Of a DNA stretch of 64,000 bases, positions 27,525-36,071 are shown in pieces. The notes below the pieces were generated by a model. That model saw nothing but the letters and a program-made list of their open reading frames with translations. It ran no database searches and was not told the DNA's origin. How positions within the stretch are numbered: position 1 is the stretch's first letter; every line of letters begins with the position of its first letter. Source of the stretch: Denitromonas ohlonensis. GTDB lineage: Bacteria > Pseudomonadota > Gammaproteobacteria > Burkholderiales > Rhodocyclaceae. The translations under genes and the position numbers were made by a program. The stretch lies in contig NZ_VMNI01000014.1 in assembly GCF_007625205.1 (NCBI RefSeq), positions 62,001 to 126,000 on the forward strand, given 5' to 3'.

Positions 27525-29333
27525 TCAAGCGTCGGGCGTGGTTGCCGGCCGGGAAAGCCACAACTCCATCATCATCAGAATCCACACCAGTTCACCGTAG
27601 TAACCCGGGTGCGCTGGCAGTAGCTCGTCGATGAGGCGATCGATCAAGGCCGGCTGGATGATGCCTCTCTTTTTGAGCTGACCAAGTGTGTCACCGGCGA
27701 GGTTGCGCAAACCGGCGTGCTGGCAGGCCCAGACGCCGAAGGGGAGGCCGAATCCGTGCTTCTGCTTCTTGATGATCGCTTCGGGCAGGAAGTCGCGCAG
27801 CGCCTCCTTGAAAAACCAGCGAAGCTTGAACCCTCGGAGTTTATAGTCGAGCGGCAGGGCGAGCGAGAAATCGAGCAGGGCGTCGTCAAGTAGAGGGAAT
27901 TCGACGCCGACGCCTGCCAGATCCGTGGTGCCGAGGATTTTGGGCAGGTCGTTGTCGGCCAGCGTGTACTTCCAGTCGAAGGCGAGCATGCGGTTGAGAT
28001 CGCTGCCGGCCTTGATGCGTGCCCAGACATCTCGACTCGCCTGATCAGGCGCACCTTGATCGATCTGGCTGAGGTAGTCGGGGGTGAGCAGATTGTCTGC
28101 GCCGACCCGGACGAGCAGCGTGTATTGGTGGATTCGATCGGGGAGTGGCACGCGGGCTTGCTCTACATAGCTTGCCGCTTTTTTTACGATAGGTATTCGC
28201 TTGCTGATGTCGAGGTTCAATACCGGTTCGAGCAGGCTTCGGCGCAGAGCGCCGGGGACGTCGTCGTACCAGCCAAAGATTTTCTGTTTGGCGTAGCGGG
28301 TGTTGCCGCCAAATAGTTCGTCGCCGCCGTCACCGGCGAGTAGTGTCTCGATGCCGTCCTGTTTGGCAAAGCGGGCGCAGAGCCAGGCGGGCACGGCGGA
28401 GGAGTTGCCGAAGGGCTGGTCGTAATGCTGCGCGACCTTCGGGATACCTTCGAGCAAGTCGCCAGGCGTGACATAGTATTCGTGGTGGTGGGTGCCGAAA
28501 TGTTGTGAGGCGGTGCGGGCGAAGTCCATCTCGTCGTAGCCGCTGGCGTCGAACCCCATCGAATAGGTTTCTGCAGGTTTGCCGGTGACCTTGCCGAGCA
28601 TGCCAGCGACGGTGGAGCTATCGGTGCCTCCGGACAGGAAGGCCCCGACTTTGCCGTGTTCGGCAGCACGGGCGACGGCAGTTTCGACGATATGAAGGAA
28701 TTGCTGCTTGGTTTCGGCGAAATCCATCCGTGCCGGTTCATGGAAGGTCGGTCGCCACCATGCGTCTATCTGCAATTTGCCTTCGAGCCAGAGAAGCCGG
28801 TGGCCGCCCTCCAGGCGCTGGATGTCTTTGAAAATGGTCTGCGGCGCTGGAATGACGTGATGGAACAGGTAGGAGAAAATCGCCTGCGGGTCGATTTCGG
28901 AGCTGTTGTCGGACAGCGCATCCGCCCGGTCGGCGAACAGGAGCCGGCTGCCGCGCCGGGTGAAGCACCATGGGTGCGTGCCGAAACGGTCGGTCGCCAG
29001 AAAAACCGATTGCGCATTGCGATCCACGATGGCAATGGCAAAGCGGCCCTGAACGTGGTTTGGTGCGTTCTGACCATATTTGGCGTACAAAATGCGCCAG
29101 GCGGCTGCCGCCGAGGCCGGAATGTCTTCACCGCCAAAATCGGCCGGCTTGAAAACCGGCTTGCCACGACTCAGACACAACACACCATCGCGCTCGTCGA
29201 GTATCAGTTTGTCGCTGAGCGCGGCCTCGGCGTGTGGCCATTGGAGCCGTTCTTTTGGCGCGCGCTGAGGTAGCGGCGACGCATTGCTTGCGGTTGAGAG
29301 CGAAGAAAGATCGAGCGAAGTGTGCTGAGTCAT
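27525..29333 (-). CDS. Asparagine synthase-like amidotransferase without glutaminase Cys
   Basis: 602 residues. The C-terminal two thirds are a normal asparagine-synthetase domain with SGGTDSSTVAG (234-244) and LAGDGGDELFGGN. The N-terminal ~190 residues keep the class II glutaminase fold (GRFAIAIVDRNAQSVFLATDR) but begin MTQHTSLDLSSLST, with no MCG start, so the catalytic N-terminal Cys is missing. It probably uses free ammonia or another amine, or catalyses a different adenylation/condensation. Start 29333 overlaps the flippase stop by 4 bp. It contrasts with the intact amidotransferase 1 at 7490-9403. Confidence 0.87.
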   Translation of the reverse strand: MTQHTSLDLSSLSTASNASPLPQRAPKERLQWPHAEAALSDKLILDERDGVLCLSRGKPVFKPADFGGEDIPASAAAAWRILYAKYGQNAPNHVQGRFAIAIVDRNAQSVFLATDRFGTHPWCFTRRGSRLLFADRADALSDNSSEIDPQAIFSYLFHHVIPAPQTIFKDIQRLEGGHRLLWLEGKLQIDAWWRPTFHEPARMDFAETKQQFLHIVETAVARAAEHGKVGAFLSGGTDSSTVAGMLGKVTGKPAETYSMGFDASGYDEMDFARTASQHFGTHHHEYYVTPGDLLEGIPKVAQHYDQPFGNSSAVPAWLCARFAKQDGIETLLAGDGGDELFGGNTRYAKQKIFGWYDDVPGALRRSLLEPVLNLDISKRIPIVKKAASYVEQARVPLPDRIHQYTLLVRVGADNLLTPDYLSQIDQGAPDQASRDVWARIKAGSDLNRMLAFDWKYTLADNDLPKILGTTDLAGVGVEFPLLDDALLDFSLALPLDYKLRGFKLRWFFKEALRDFLPEAIIKKQKHGFGLPFGVWACQHAGLRNLAGDTLGQLKKRGIIQPALIDRLIDELLPAHPGYYGELVWILMMMELWLSRPATTPDA

Positions 29334-30811
29334 TGCCTTGAATATCGTTTGGCCAGATCGGCCCATAGTATGCGGATTTTCTGAAGACAGTAGCGCTCTG
29401 CGCCGTCTGGCATTCGTGCGGAACGCCACAGCGCAAGCATCAAAACGGCATAGGTGGCCGCGCCGACGATGATCTTGAGTGCCAATACGGCCATGAGAGG
29501 TAGGGCGGGTTGCGGTAGCCAGTGCAGCGCGGCGGCCATTCCGCCTGCAGCAGCCAGGGGGCGCCATATCTGGCCGATCAGGGCGCTGAGCCGTAGGTCA
29601 GGGGTCCATCGTAAAACCAGGCCAAAAAACAGCATGGCGCCTGCCGATACCGCACCCAGACGTATGAGTGCGATTCCGCTCAGGTCAGCCCCCTGGGCAA
29701 ATGCCAGTGCCAGTGCGAGAAACATGGCCGGCTCCAGCCAGGCAATGGCAGCGAGTGCTTTTACACGCCCTTGCGCGAGCAACAGATAGATACTGCTGTG
29801 GGTAATGGCGCCGACGACGTTGACCAGCGCGAGGATCTGGATGAGGGGAATGGTCATTGTCCAGGCATCGCCCAGCAGCAGTGGCACAGCCTGGGGAGCC
29901 ACCATGGCCAAGCCGACACCGGCCGGCACCGCGACGAGCGTTTGTACGCCAAGGGCAAGCGAAAAGCTGCGAAGGAGATTGTCGCCCCGGTCACGTTGCT
30001 CGACGAAGGCCGGGAACAGCACGCGCCCGAGCGGTGAGAGCAGCTCAGTAGTGGGGATGGCGGCGATTTCATCGGCCAGCGTGTAGCTGCCCATACCCGC
30101 GGCACCTTGACCGCCGACCACGAATTTGTCCACGCGGGTCGCCACGTAGGTGCCGATATTTCGCACCAGCACCCACTGCGAGAAGGACCAGAGTTGTCGG
30201 ATCTTGCTGAGCCCCAGTCGTGGCCGGAAGGCGTGCATGTGGTAGCTCAACAGCACGCCCACCACGCGGCCCGTGAGCGCGCCAATGACCATCGCCCAAT
30301 AGGAGCGCAACCACCACGCAGCGGCGAGGGTCACGACAAAGCCGGCCAGGCGACGATAGAAGAAAAAGCGAAAGTCCTGGCCGAAGGCCATGTGTTTCTG
30401 GAAGTCGACAATGCCGATGTTTTCACTGCTGGCGATCAGCACCGACAAGGCCATCACGTAGAGGACCGGGCCGACGCGCGAGTCACCGAAGTACGTCACC
30501 GCCAGTGGTGTGAGCAGTACGATCAGGCTCGCCGAGATGCCGGCCTGGAGGATGCGCAGGGTCCAGGCCGTGTCATAGTCTTCGCGGCTGGGGTCTTTGG
30601 CGTGGATCAGAGCAACGTGGACGCCCAGATCGAGCAGGACATCGATCAGGCCGACCATGATTGAGGCCATCGCCACGATGCCGAAATCTTCGGGCACCAG
30701 CAGGCGGGCCAGCACGAGCGTGCTGACCAGGCCGATCAAGCGGTCTGACCAGCGCATGCCGATGACCAGCAGCGCGCTGACGGCCAGTCCGGTCCGTTGG
30801 GGGTGGGTCAT
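29330..30811 (-). CDS. Oligosaccharide flippase (Wzx/MOP superfamily), copy 1
   Basis: 493 residues with about twelve hydrophobic segments. ARLLVPEDFGIVAMASIM at residues ~36-53 is the typical first-repeat motif of PST/Wzx flippases. ENIGIVDFQKHMAFG and FSQWVLVRNIG occur in the central part. It should translocate undecaprenyl-linked repeat units to the periplasm. A clear paralogue at 38948-40441 shares PEDFG, ENIG-FQK and LRSYWA motifs. It is read with the PLP decarboxylase upstream (10 bp) and overlaps the amidotransferase downstream. Confidence 0.88.
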   Translation of the reverse strand: MTHPQRTGLAVSALLVIGMRWSDRLIGLVSTLVLARLLVPEDFGIVAMASIMVGLIDVLLDLGVHVALIHAKDPSREDYDTAWTLRILQAGISASLIVLLTPLAVTYFGDSRVGPVLYVMALSVLIASSENIGIVDFQKHMAFGQDFRFFFYRRLAGFVVTLAAAWWLRSYWAMVIGALTGRVVGVLLSYHMHAFRPRLGLSKIRQLWSFSQWVLVRNIGTYVATRVDKFVVGGQGAAGMGSYTLADEIAAIPTTELLSPLGRVLFPAFVEQRDRGDNLLRSFSLALGVQTLVAVPAGVGLAMVAPQAVPLLLGDAWTMTIPLIQILALVNVVGAITHSSIYLLLAQGRVKALAAIAWLEPAMFLALALAFAQGADLSGIALIRLGAVSAGAMLFFGLVLRWTPDLRLSALIGQIWRPLAAAGGMAAALHWLPQPALPLMAVLALKIIVGAATYAVLMLALWRSARMPDGAERYCLQKIRILWADLAKRYSRQ

Positions 30812-30821
30812 CGTGTCAGGA

Positions 30822-32066
30822 TCAAACCAGTACTTCGGTTACGCGCGGATGGTCGAGAAACTGTTGCGGACTGGCGCTGGCCCCATAGGCGCCGGACTGA
30901 AAGACGACCACCAGATCGCCGACCTCGGCATGCGCTAGCGGCATGCGCTCGCCGAGCAGATCGAGTGGTGTGCACAGCGGACCCACCACCGATACGATGT
31001 CGTCTGCCGGGGCATCCATGCGGTTGCCAATCGCGAGTGGATAGTTTTTTCGCACGACCTGGCCGAAATTGCCCGAGGCGGACAAATGGTGGTGCATACC
31101 ACCGTCGGTCACGAGAAAGGTCTCGCCGCGCGAGATTTTGCGGTCGATGACTCGGCATACGTAGACGCCGGCCTCGCCGACCAGGAAGCGGCCGAGTTCG
31201 AGGCACAGTTCGGCTTCTGGGAGTGCCTGGCGCGCCTGCTCGGCGATCTGAGCCAGATTGGCACCGATCGGTGCCAGATCCAGGGGCATGTTGCCGGGAA
31301 AGTAGGGAATGCCCAAGCCGCCGCCCAAGTTCAGGCTGCGCACCGGTGTCGGTGCATGGGCTGCGAGGTCGACGGCCAGAGCGAAGCTTTTTTGCTGTGC
31401 TTCGATGATGGCTTCGCATTTGAGATTCTGCGAGCCAGAGAAGATATGAAAGCCTTCGAACTGCAGCAGTGTTTGCCGTATGCGGCCCAGTACGGAAGGG
31501 ATGCGCTCGGCGTCGATGCCGAAGGGCTTGGGGCCGCCGCTCATCTTCATGCCGGACGCTTTGAGCTCGAAGTCCGGATTGACACGGAGCGCGACCCTGA
31601 CTGGCCAGCCGGTTTGTGTGGCGATGGATGCCAGCCGATCGAGTTCCAGCTCCGATTCGACATTTATGAGAATGCCGGCCGCCGCAGCCTGGTGTAGTTC
31701 GGCCTCTCGTTTTCCCGGTCCGGCAAAGCTGATGGCAGTCGGTGCGACGCCAGCATCGAGAGCCACCTTCATTTCGCCGGCTGATGCCACGTCGATACCG
31801 TCGACCCGATCACGCATGTGCGCGACCAGTGCTGGCATCGGATTGGCCTTCATGGCGTAATGCAGCTTGATGGTGGTGGGAAAGGCGGCGCGCAATTCGG
31901 TGATACGGTTGTCGATGGCGGCGCGTTCGTAGGCATAGAAGGGCGTCCGACCGACGCGTGCCGCGAGACGTGTCAGCGGTTGGCCGCCAAGGATCAACTC
32001 GCCATACGCGATCGAAAAGGTCTCCATCGGAGCATGAGTGGCTGGGGCGCGTGAATTCGAGGTCAT
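30822..32066 (-). CDS. PLP-dependent decarboxylase, exosortase A system-associated
   Basis: 414 residues of the fold-type III ornithine/diaminopimelate decarboxylase family. Lys73 in LHYAMKANP should bind PLP. HIFSGSQN, NLGGGLGIPYF (phosphate loop), LELGRFLVGEAG and the C-terminal CTPLDLLGE and GAYG motifs are all present, so it should be active. The XrtA-associated branch resembles BtrK-type enzymes, which decarboxylate an amino acid tethered to a carrier protein. Carrier proteins and an acyl-activating ligase lie nearby. Substrate not determinable from sequence. Confidence 0.9.
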   Translation of the reverse strand: MTSNSRAPATHAPMETFSIAYGELILGGQPLTRLAARVGRTPFYAYERAAIDNRITELRAAFPTTIKLHYAMKANPMPALVAHMRDRVDGIDVASAGEMKVALDAGVAPTAISFAGPGKREAELHQAAAAGILINVESELELDRLASIATQTGWPVRVALRVNPDFELKASGMKMSGGPKPFGIDAERIPSVLGRIRQTLLQFEGFHIFSGSQNLKCEAIIEAQQKSFALAVDLAAHAPTPVRSLNLGGGLGIPYFPGNMPLDLAPIGANLAQIAEQARQALPEAELCLELGRFLVGEAGVYVCRVIDRKISRGETFLVTDGGMHHHLSASGNFGQVVRKNYPLAIGNRMDAPADDIVSVVGPLCTPLDLLGERMPLAHAEVGDLVVVFQSGAYGASASPQQFLDHPRVTEVLV

Positions 32067-32224
32067 GGCGTCGTGTGGTGTGGTCGGTTGTCAGGGGGCG
32101 CGGCGAATCCTGTTAGCATGCCCGCGGCGAGCGCGGTGGCACAGGGCGTCTTTCACGGTGGCAGTTTGCCGTTGGAGTCTACAACGGACCGCCGTTGGTG
32201 CGTGGCTTGTGTGCCATCGAAGAA

Positions 32225-33271
32225 ATGACAAGCGGAGTGGAGATGTCGTGTTGCCGAATTGATCTGACCGAAGCGACAGCCGAGGCGCAGCCGAAGGGGT
32301 GGCGGGCGAGTAGTTTTGACACCGAGTGGGACTGGTATCGACTGCTGGCACACACCGCGTTGCCACCTCAGTCTGCGCCGGCGGTCTGGGTGCTGGAAAG
32401 CGGTGGCGGTCTGCTGGCCGCACTGCCGGTGCGTTCGGATGGGGCGGGTCGCCTTGCGGCGCTCGGCAACTTCTATACTGCATGCTTTGCGCCACAGTTG
32501 CACGCCAATGCAGACATGAGCGTCTTGTTGCGCGACATGATGACGTCTGAGCGCGCCTACAGCCTGGATCTGCAGCCGCTTGCGCCAGAGGATGAGCGTT
32601 ATCCGGCTCTGCGCCAGGCCTTGGAGGCTGCAGGACTGGTGAGCTTCGATTACTTCTGCTTCGGCAATTGGTATTTGCCGGCCCGTGGCTTGCGTTATGC
32701 GGCGTATCTGGCCGGCCGGCCCGGCTCACTGCGCAGCACATTGAAACGCAAAGGAAAGAAATTTGCCGCTGCCGGAGGCCATCTTGATGTGGTCACTGGG
32801 GGCGAGGCGCTGGATACTGCGATGGCCGCCTATCAGCATGTGTACAACGCAAGCTGGAAGCGTGCTGAGCCGTTTCCCGAGTTCATTCCGGGTTTCCTGC
32901 GGCTGTGCGCGGATCGGGGTTGGTTGCGTTTGGGCGTGGCTCGTTTGAACGATGCGCCAATCGCGGCTCAGATCTGGGTCGTGCGTGAAGGGCATGCGGC
33001 CATCTACAAGCTAGCCTACGATGAGGCGCACACTGAATGGTCCGCAGGTAGTTTGTTGACGGCTGCGCTTATGCAGCGAGTGCTTGATGAGGAGTGCGTC
33101 GACGAAGTCGATTATTTGATCGGCGACGACGCTTACAAGCGCGACTGGATGACTCATCGCCGCGAGCGTCGCGGGCTGCGGGCTTACAATCCGCGTCGGC
33201 TGCGCGGCGCGATAGCAGCGCTGAGTGAAATGGGGCGTCGAGTGGTTAAACGTGTGATGCGCCGGGCGTGA
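32225..33271 (+). CDS. FemAB-like GNAT (Acetyltransf_6) protein
   Basis: About 348 residues; a double-GNAT protein with SLRSTLKRKGKKFAAAGGHL in the centre, and VREGHAAIYKLAYDEAHTEW plus EVDYLIGDDAYKRDWM at the C-terminus, all typical of the FemAB/BioF2-like acyltransferases in EPS loci. It may transfer an acyl or aminoacyl group to a sugar (inference). It is divergent from the PLP decarboxylase. Start is uncertain: ATG 32225, ATG 32243 (with GGAG just upstream) and GTG 32195 are all in frame. It ends 3 bp from the convergent hydrolase 1 gene. Confidence 0.78.
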   Translation: MTSGVEMSCCRIDLTEATAEAQPKGWRASSFDTEWDWYRLLAHTALPPQSAPAVWVLESGGGLLAALPVRSDGAGRLAALGNFYTACFAPQLHANADMSVLLRDMMTSERAYSLDLQPLAPEDERYPALRQALEAAGLVSFDYFCFGNWYLPARGLRYAAYLAGRPGSLRSTLKRKGKKFAAAGGHLDVVTGGEALDTAMAAYQHVYNASWKRAEPFPEFIPGFLRLCADRGWLRLGVARLNDAPIAAQIWVVREGHAAIYKLAYDEAHTEWSAGSLLTAALMQRVLDEECVDEVDYLIGDDAYKRDWMTHRRERRGLRAYNPRRLRGAIAALSEMGRRVVKRVMRRA

Positions 33272-33274
33272 TGG

Positions 33275-34147
33275 TCAGTGCGTTGGCCACTGCGCCAGCC
33301 ACTGGCGTGCGGTGGCGATGATCTCATCCCGCGCGGCGATGGTGGAGAACGCCTGATCCGCCTCTGCAACATCGTGGCGTGCGACGTCCGCAGGGGCTTT
33401 CAACGCGGTTTGCCAGCGCGTATCGCTCGCCACCAGTTCATCGAATTCCTTGCTGAGCAGGCTGCGCCCGCTCATCAGCAGCAGGATCCGGCCTTTGAAG
33501 TGACTCAGTCCTTCGCGCATTTTTTCCTGGAATGGTCGCGCGTCGAAATCGGTGGCGCCAGCACTTGCGGGTGCCGGCGCGCGCTTTCTGAGCAGCGACT
33601 TGAGCATGCCGCCGGCAACTGGTAGCGGGTTGTATTGCAGGGTCAGCACCTTGCGCCAGAACGACCACTCGTAGATGCGTTTGCTGTAGTGATGCTTGAT
33701 CGCAACCCGTGCTTCGGTTTGTTCGGAGTGGACCCATGGATTGCCGAGGATCAGGCCGCTCACCTCAGGAAGGCGCCAGGCGTTGATCAGGCTGGCAGAG
33801 GCAGCATCACAGCCGCCCCAGAGAATGACCTCCTCAAGCTCTGGCACTTGGTGTTTGAAGATTTCGATGGCTGCCAGCAAGTCAGCGTGCGTGCTTTCGA
33901 AACCCTTGAATACGCCTTCGCTGTCTCCCATGCCGCGATAGTCGAAGCGCATCACGGGAGTGCCATCAGTAGCAAACGTGCGCGCCATGACCAGCAGTTG
34001 CCGGCAGCAGCCGCCGCGATACTGCGGGCCCCCGGCCACGATGGCCAGCACGCCTTGGCGTCGAGGAGCTTCGGGGCGGTGGACGATGCCAACCAATTGC
34101 TCACCTTGGCAGTCAAACGCGATGGGGATTTCTTCGGACAGCACCAC
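33275..34147 (-). CDS. Exosortase A system-associated hydrolase 1, copy 1
   Basis: 290 residues, alpha/beta-hydrolase fold. The family motif GGPQYRGGCCRQ (39-50) lies in the place of the oxyanion region, and FDYRGMGDSEG follows. The nucleophile elbow is WGGCDAAS, with Cys113 where most hydrolases have Ser. Asp/His residues for a triad are plausible in the C-terminal part (VAEADQAFST). It directly abuts hydrolase 2 with no gap and belongs to the mirrored module whose other copy is at 43673-45604. The true reaction is unknown; acyl transfer from a carrier protein is one possibility. Confidence 0.88.
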   Translation of the reverse strand: MVLSEEIPIAFDCQGEQLVGIVHRPEAPRRQGVLAIVAGGPQYRGGCCRQLLVMARTFATDGTPVMRFDYRGMGDSEGVFKGFESTHADLLAAIEIFKHQVPELEEVILWGGCDAASASLINAWRLPEVSGLILGNPWVHSEQTEARVAIKHHYSKRIYEWSFWRKVLTLQYNPLPVAGGMLKSLLRKRAPAPASAGATDFDARPFQEKMREGLSHFKGRILLLMSGRSLLSKEFDELVASDTRWQTALKAPADVARHDVAEADQAFSTIAARDEIIATARQWLAQWPTH

Positions 34148-34963
34148 TTACTCCTGAGCAAACTGTTGTGTTGTTTGCGCGATCAATGCGGGGGCAGCAT
34201 CGCGTTTGTGCAATTGCCATAGCGGTGCGCCGGCGAACGTGTGGGTTTTGATCTTGACGCCTTTGCTCGCCATGGCGTCTACGGCGCGTTGGGTGGCAAT
34301 CGATAGTGCGCCCCCTTCTTCTGCGACGTTTTCGTACCAGTCGATATGCATCCCGCTCAAGCCTTCCATCGCAGCCAGCTTGCAGCTTGAGATGCCTTCG
34401 ACCAGCGGCGCGGACAATGGATAGCCCGCGACTTCGACAACGCTGCCGGATGACAGCGCTTCACGTATGGACTGAGTGGTTTCCGCCGGCAGGCCGCGGT
34501 CCATGAGATTCGCCACGCGCAGACGCAGGTATTGATTCATGAACAGGTTGCCGTCAGCGGTGGGTTGCCACAGCAAAACCTGCTTGAAGCGATTTGGGTG
34601 CTTCGCTGCAACGCTTGCCGCAAGCAGGCCACCCAATCGCAAGCCCCAAAGCGTGATGTGACAGCCGCTGGACGCAGCCAGGTAGTCGGCCGCATCGCAG
34701 ACATTCTGCTGCCAGATGTCCCACGATGCCGCTTCGAGCTCTCCTTCACTGTCTCCGGTGCCGAACAGGTCGAGCAACAGGCAGGCGTACCCGGCGTTCG
34801 CCAAGGCGCGTGCCTGTTCGGCAGCAAGCGCCCGGCAACGGTTCATTTCTTCGGCGAAGGGCGGAATGTAGAGTAGCGCGCCGCGTGGGGTGCCGGCGGG
34901 CATATATGCCAGAGCAAACAGGCGTGCGCCGGCCGAGTCGAGAAACAGGGGATTGATCGCCAT
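34148..34963 (-). CDS. Exosortase A system-associated hydrolase 2, copy 1
   Basis: 271 residues with an alpha/beta-hydrolase core: LYIPPFAEEMNRCR (31-44) is the subfamily signature and LLLDLFGTGDSEG the following strand-turn. The nucleophile elbow reads WGLRLGGLL, placing Arg109 at the catalytic serine position, so classical hydrolase activity is doubtful. It is tightly packed between the carrier protein (13 bp upstream) and hydrolase 1 (0 bp). The conserved pairing suggests that the two hydrolase-fold proteins act as a complex (inference). Confidence 0.88.
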   Translation of the reverse strand: MAINPLFLDSAGARLFALAYMPAGTPRGALLYIPPFAEEMNRCRALAAEQARALANAGYACLLLDLFGTGDSEGELEAASWDIWQQNVCDAADYLAASSGCHITLWGLRLGGLLAASVAAKHPNRFKQVLLWQPTADGNLFMNQYLRLRVANLMDRGLPAETTQSIREALSSGSVVEVAGYPLSAPLVEGISSCKLAAMEGLSGMHIDWYENVAEEGGALSIATQRAVDAMASKGVKIKTHTFAGAPLWQLHKRDAAPALIAQTTQQFAQE

Positions 34964-34976
34964 GGGTGCGAGTTGC

Positions 34977-35225
34977 TCAGGTCAGTTTTGCATCGATAAA
35001 GCTGGACAGGCTACCGACCGTGCGGAAGAGGTCTTCATTGATCTCGGTATCGGACACTTCGCAGCCGAGTTGCTCTTCGATTGCGCTCACGAGTGCGACG
35101 ACGGTCAGGGAATTGAACTCCGGGAAGTTGCCCAGCAGTGGCGTGTCGGCGGTCAGCGCGTCGGCGCGTGCGCCAAGTTGCAAGCATTGGCGAAGGAGGT
35201 CGCGCGTCAGGTCGAGTGCATTCAT
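34977..35225 (-). CDS. Acyl carrier protein, exosortase-associated, copy 1
   Basis: 82 residues with a four-helix carrier protein pattern. Ser39 in FPEFNSLTVVALVSAIEE is the expected phosphopantetheine site; the usual Asp before it is Asn. The start at 35225 (MNALDLTRDL) gives the normal ACP length; an in-frame start 11 codons upstream is less likely. It is first in an ACP-hydrolase 2-hydrolase 1 unit read on the - strand. It probably carries a substrate activated by the acyl-CoA ligase at 40677-42260. Confidence 0.87.
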   Translation of the reverse strand: MNALDLTRDLLRQCLQLGARADALTADTPLLGNFPEFNSLTVVALVSAIEEQLGCEVSDTEINEDLFRTVGSLSSFIDAKLT

Positions 35226-35288
35226 CGGTAGTGTCCTGAGAATATCGTGTTTGATCAAATAAGAATGGCAGGTCAGGAGCGGGCGCGG

Positions 35289-36059
35289 TCAGCGCCGGTG
35301 TGTCATCGACTGATCCGCATGCTGAACCAGCTTTTCCCGGCATCGGGCATAGGTTTCGCTGGCGCGATTCAGTAGTTCTGGGGGGAGCTCAATATCGGCG
35401 TAGTTGCTTTTCTTGACTTGAATCGCGCCCGATCTAAGCGCATCGGAGTTGTCTCCCGAATTGCCTTTGGCAGAACGTTCGAATAACTCGTACTCGGTAG
35501 TCAACGGTTGGGAAAGACCAAGCCATTGCGTGATTGCAGCGAGCGTGTCGTCGCTTGCACTGACCAGTGCTTCGGCATCGAGGTAGAAGTATTTACCTGG
35601 AATTGTCGTGGCGATGGCGGCCAGCGTCTCGAGCCGGTCGATGTAGTAGGTGGCGGCGCCTTGGATCGTGGCCTCCGGGAGGTCCGGACTGGTTTTTCGA
35701 TACAGCGTCACGATGCTTTTGATGGACTGCTCGGGCTCCCGGATCATCAACAGGGCGCGCGTGTCGTTGCGGGTGAGCATCGCCGGTGTAATGTGATGGC
35801 CGTCGTGAAGTACTTTGTCGAAAAGGATGCGGCTTGATGGCTTGGCCGAATGATCCGAAAAGTGCAACATTTTCTGCCGCCACAGGCTTTTCCAGCTGTA
35901 GTAGCTGATATGCATCTCGTAGTAGCCTTCGACATCTGGACTGCTGCCGAGAATGTGGCCGAACAGCGTTGTGTTGGCCCGCATATGGCTCAACAAAAAG
36001 ACGTTCTTCGCGGTGAACAGAAGACGCGGGTTGGCAAAGAAAGCGCTGAGCATCGACAT
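35289..36059 (-). CDS. Sulfotransferase family protein
   Basis: 256 residues. The 5'-phosphosulfate-binding motif is LSHMRANTTLFGHILGSSP (Arg27, Thr30, Thr31) and the 3'-phosphate motif is LMIREPEQSIKS (Arg107, Ser115), both as in PAPS-dependent carbohydrate sulfotransferases. No signal peptide is evident, so sulfation would occur on the cytoplasmic side before export. It lies between a carrier protein and a GT2 gene of the same strand, so the likely substrate is the EPS repeat unit. PAPS can come from the cysD-cysNC genes 14 kb away. Confidence 0.75.
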   Translation of the reverse strand: MSMLSAFFANPRLLFTAKNVFLLSHMRANTTLFGHILGSSPDVEGYYEMHISYYSWKSLWRQKMLHFSDHSAKPSSRILFDKVLHDGHHITPAMLTRNDTRALLMIREPEQSIKSIVTLYRKTSPDLPEATIQGAATYYIDRLETLAAIATTIPGKYFYLDAEALVSASDDTLAAITQWLGLSQPLTTEYELFERSAKGNSGDNSDALRSGAIQVKKSNYADIELPPELLNRASETYARCREKLVQHADQSMTHRR

Positions 36060-36071
36060 CGATGATGCGCC

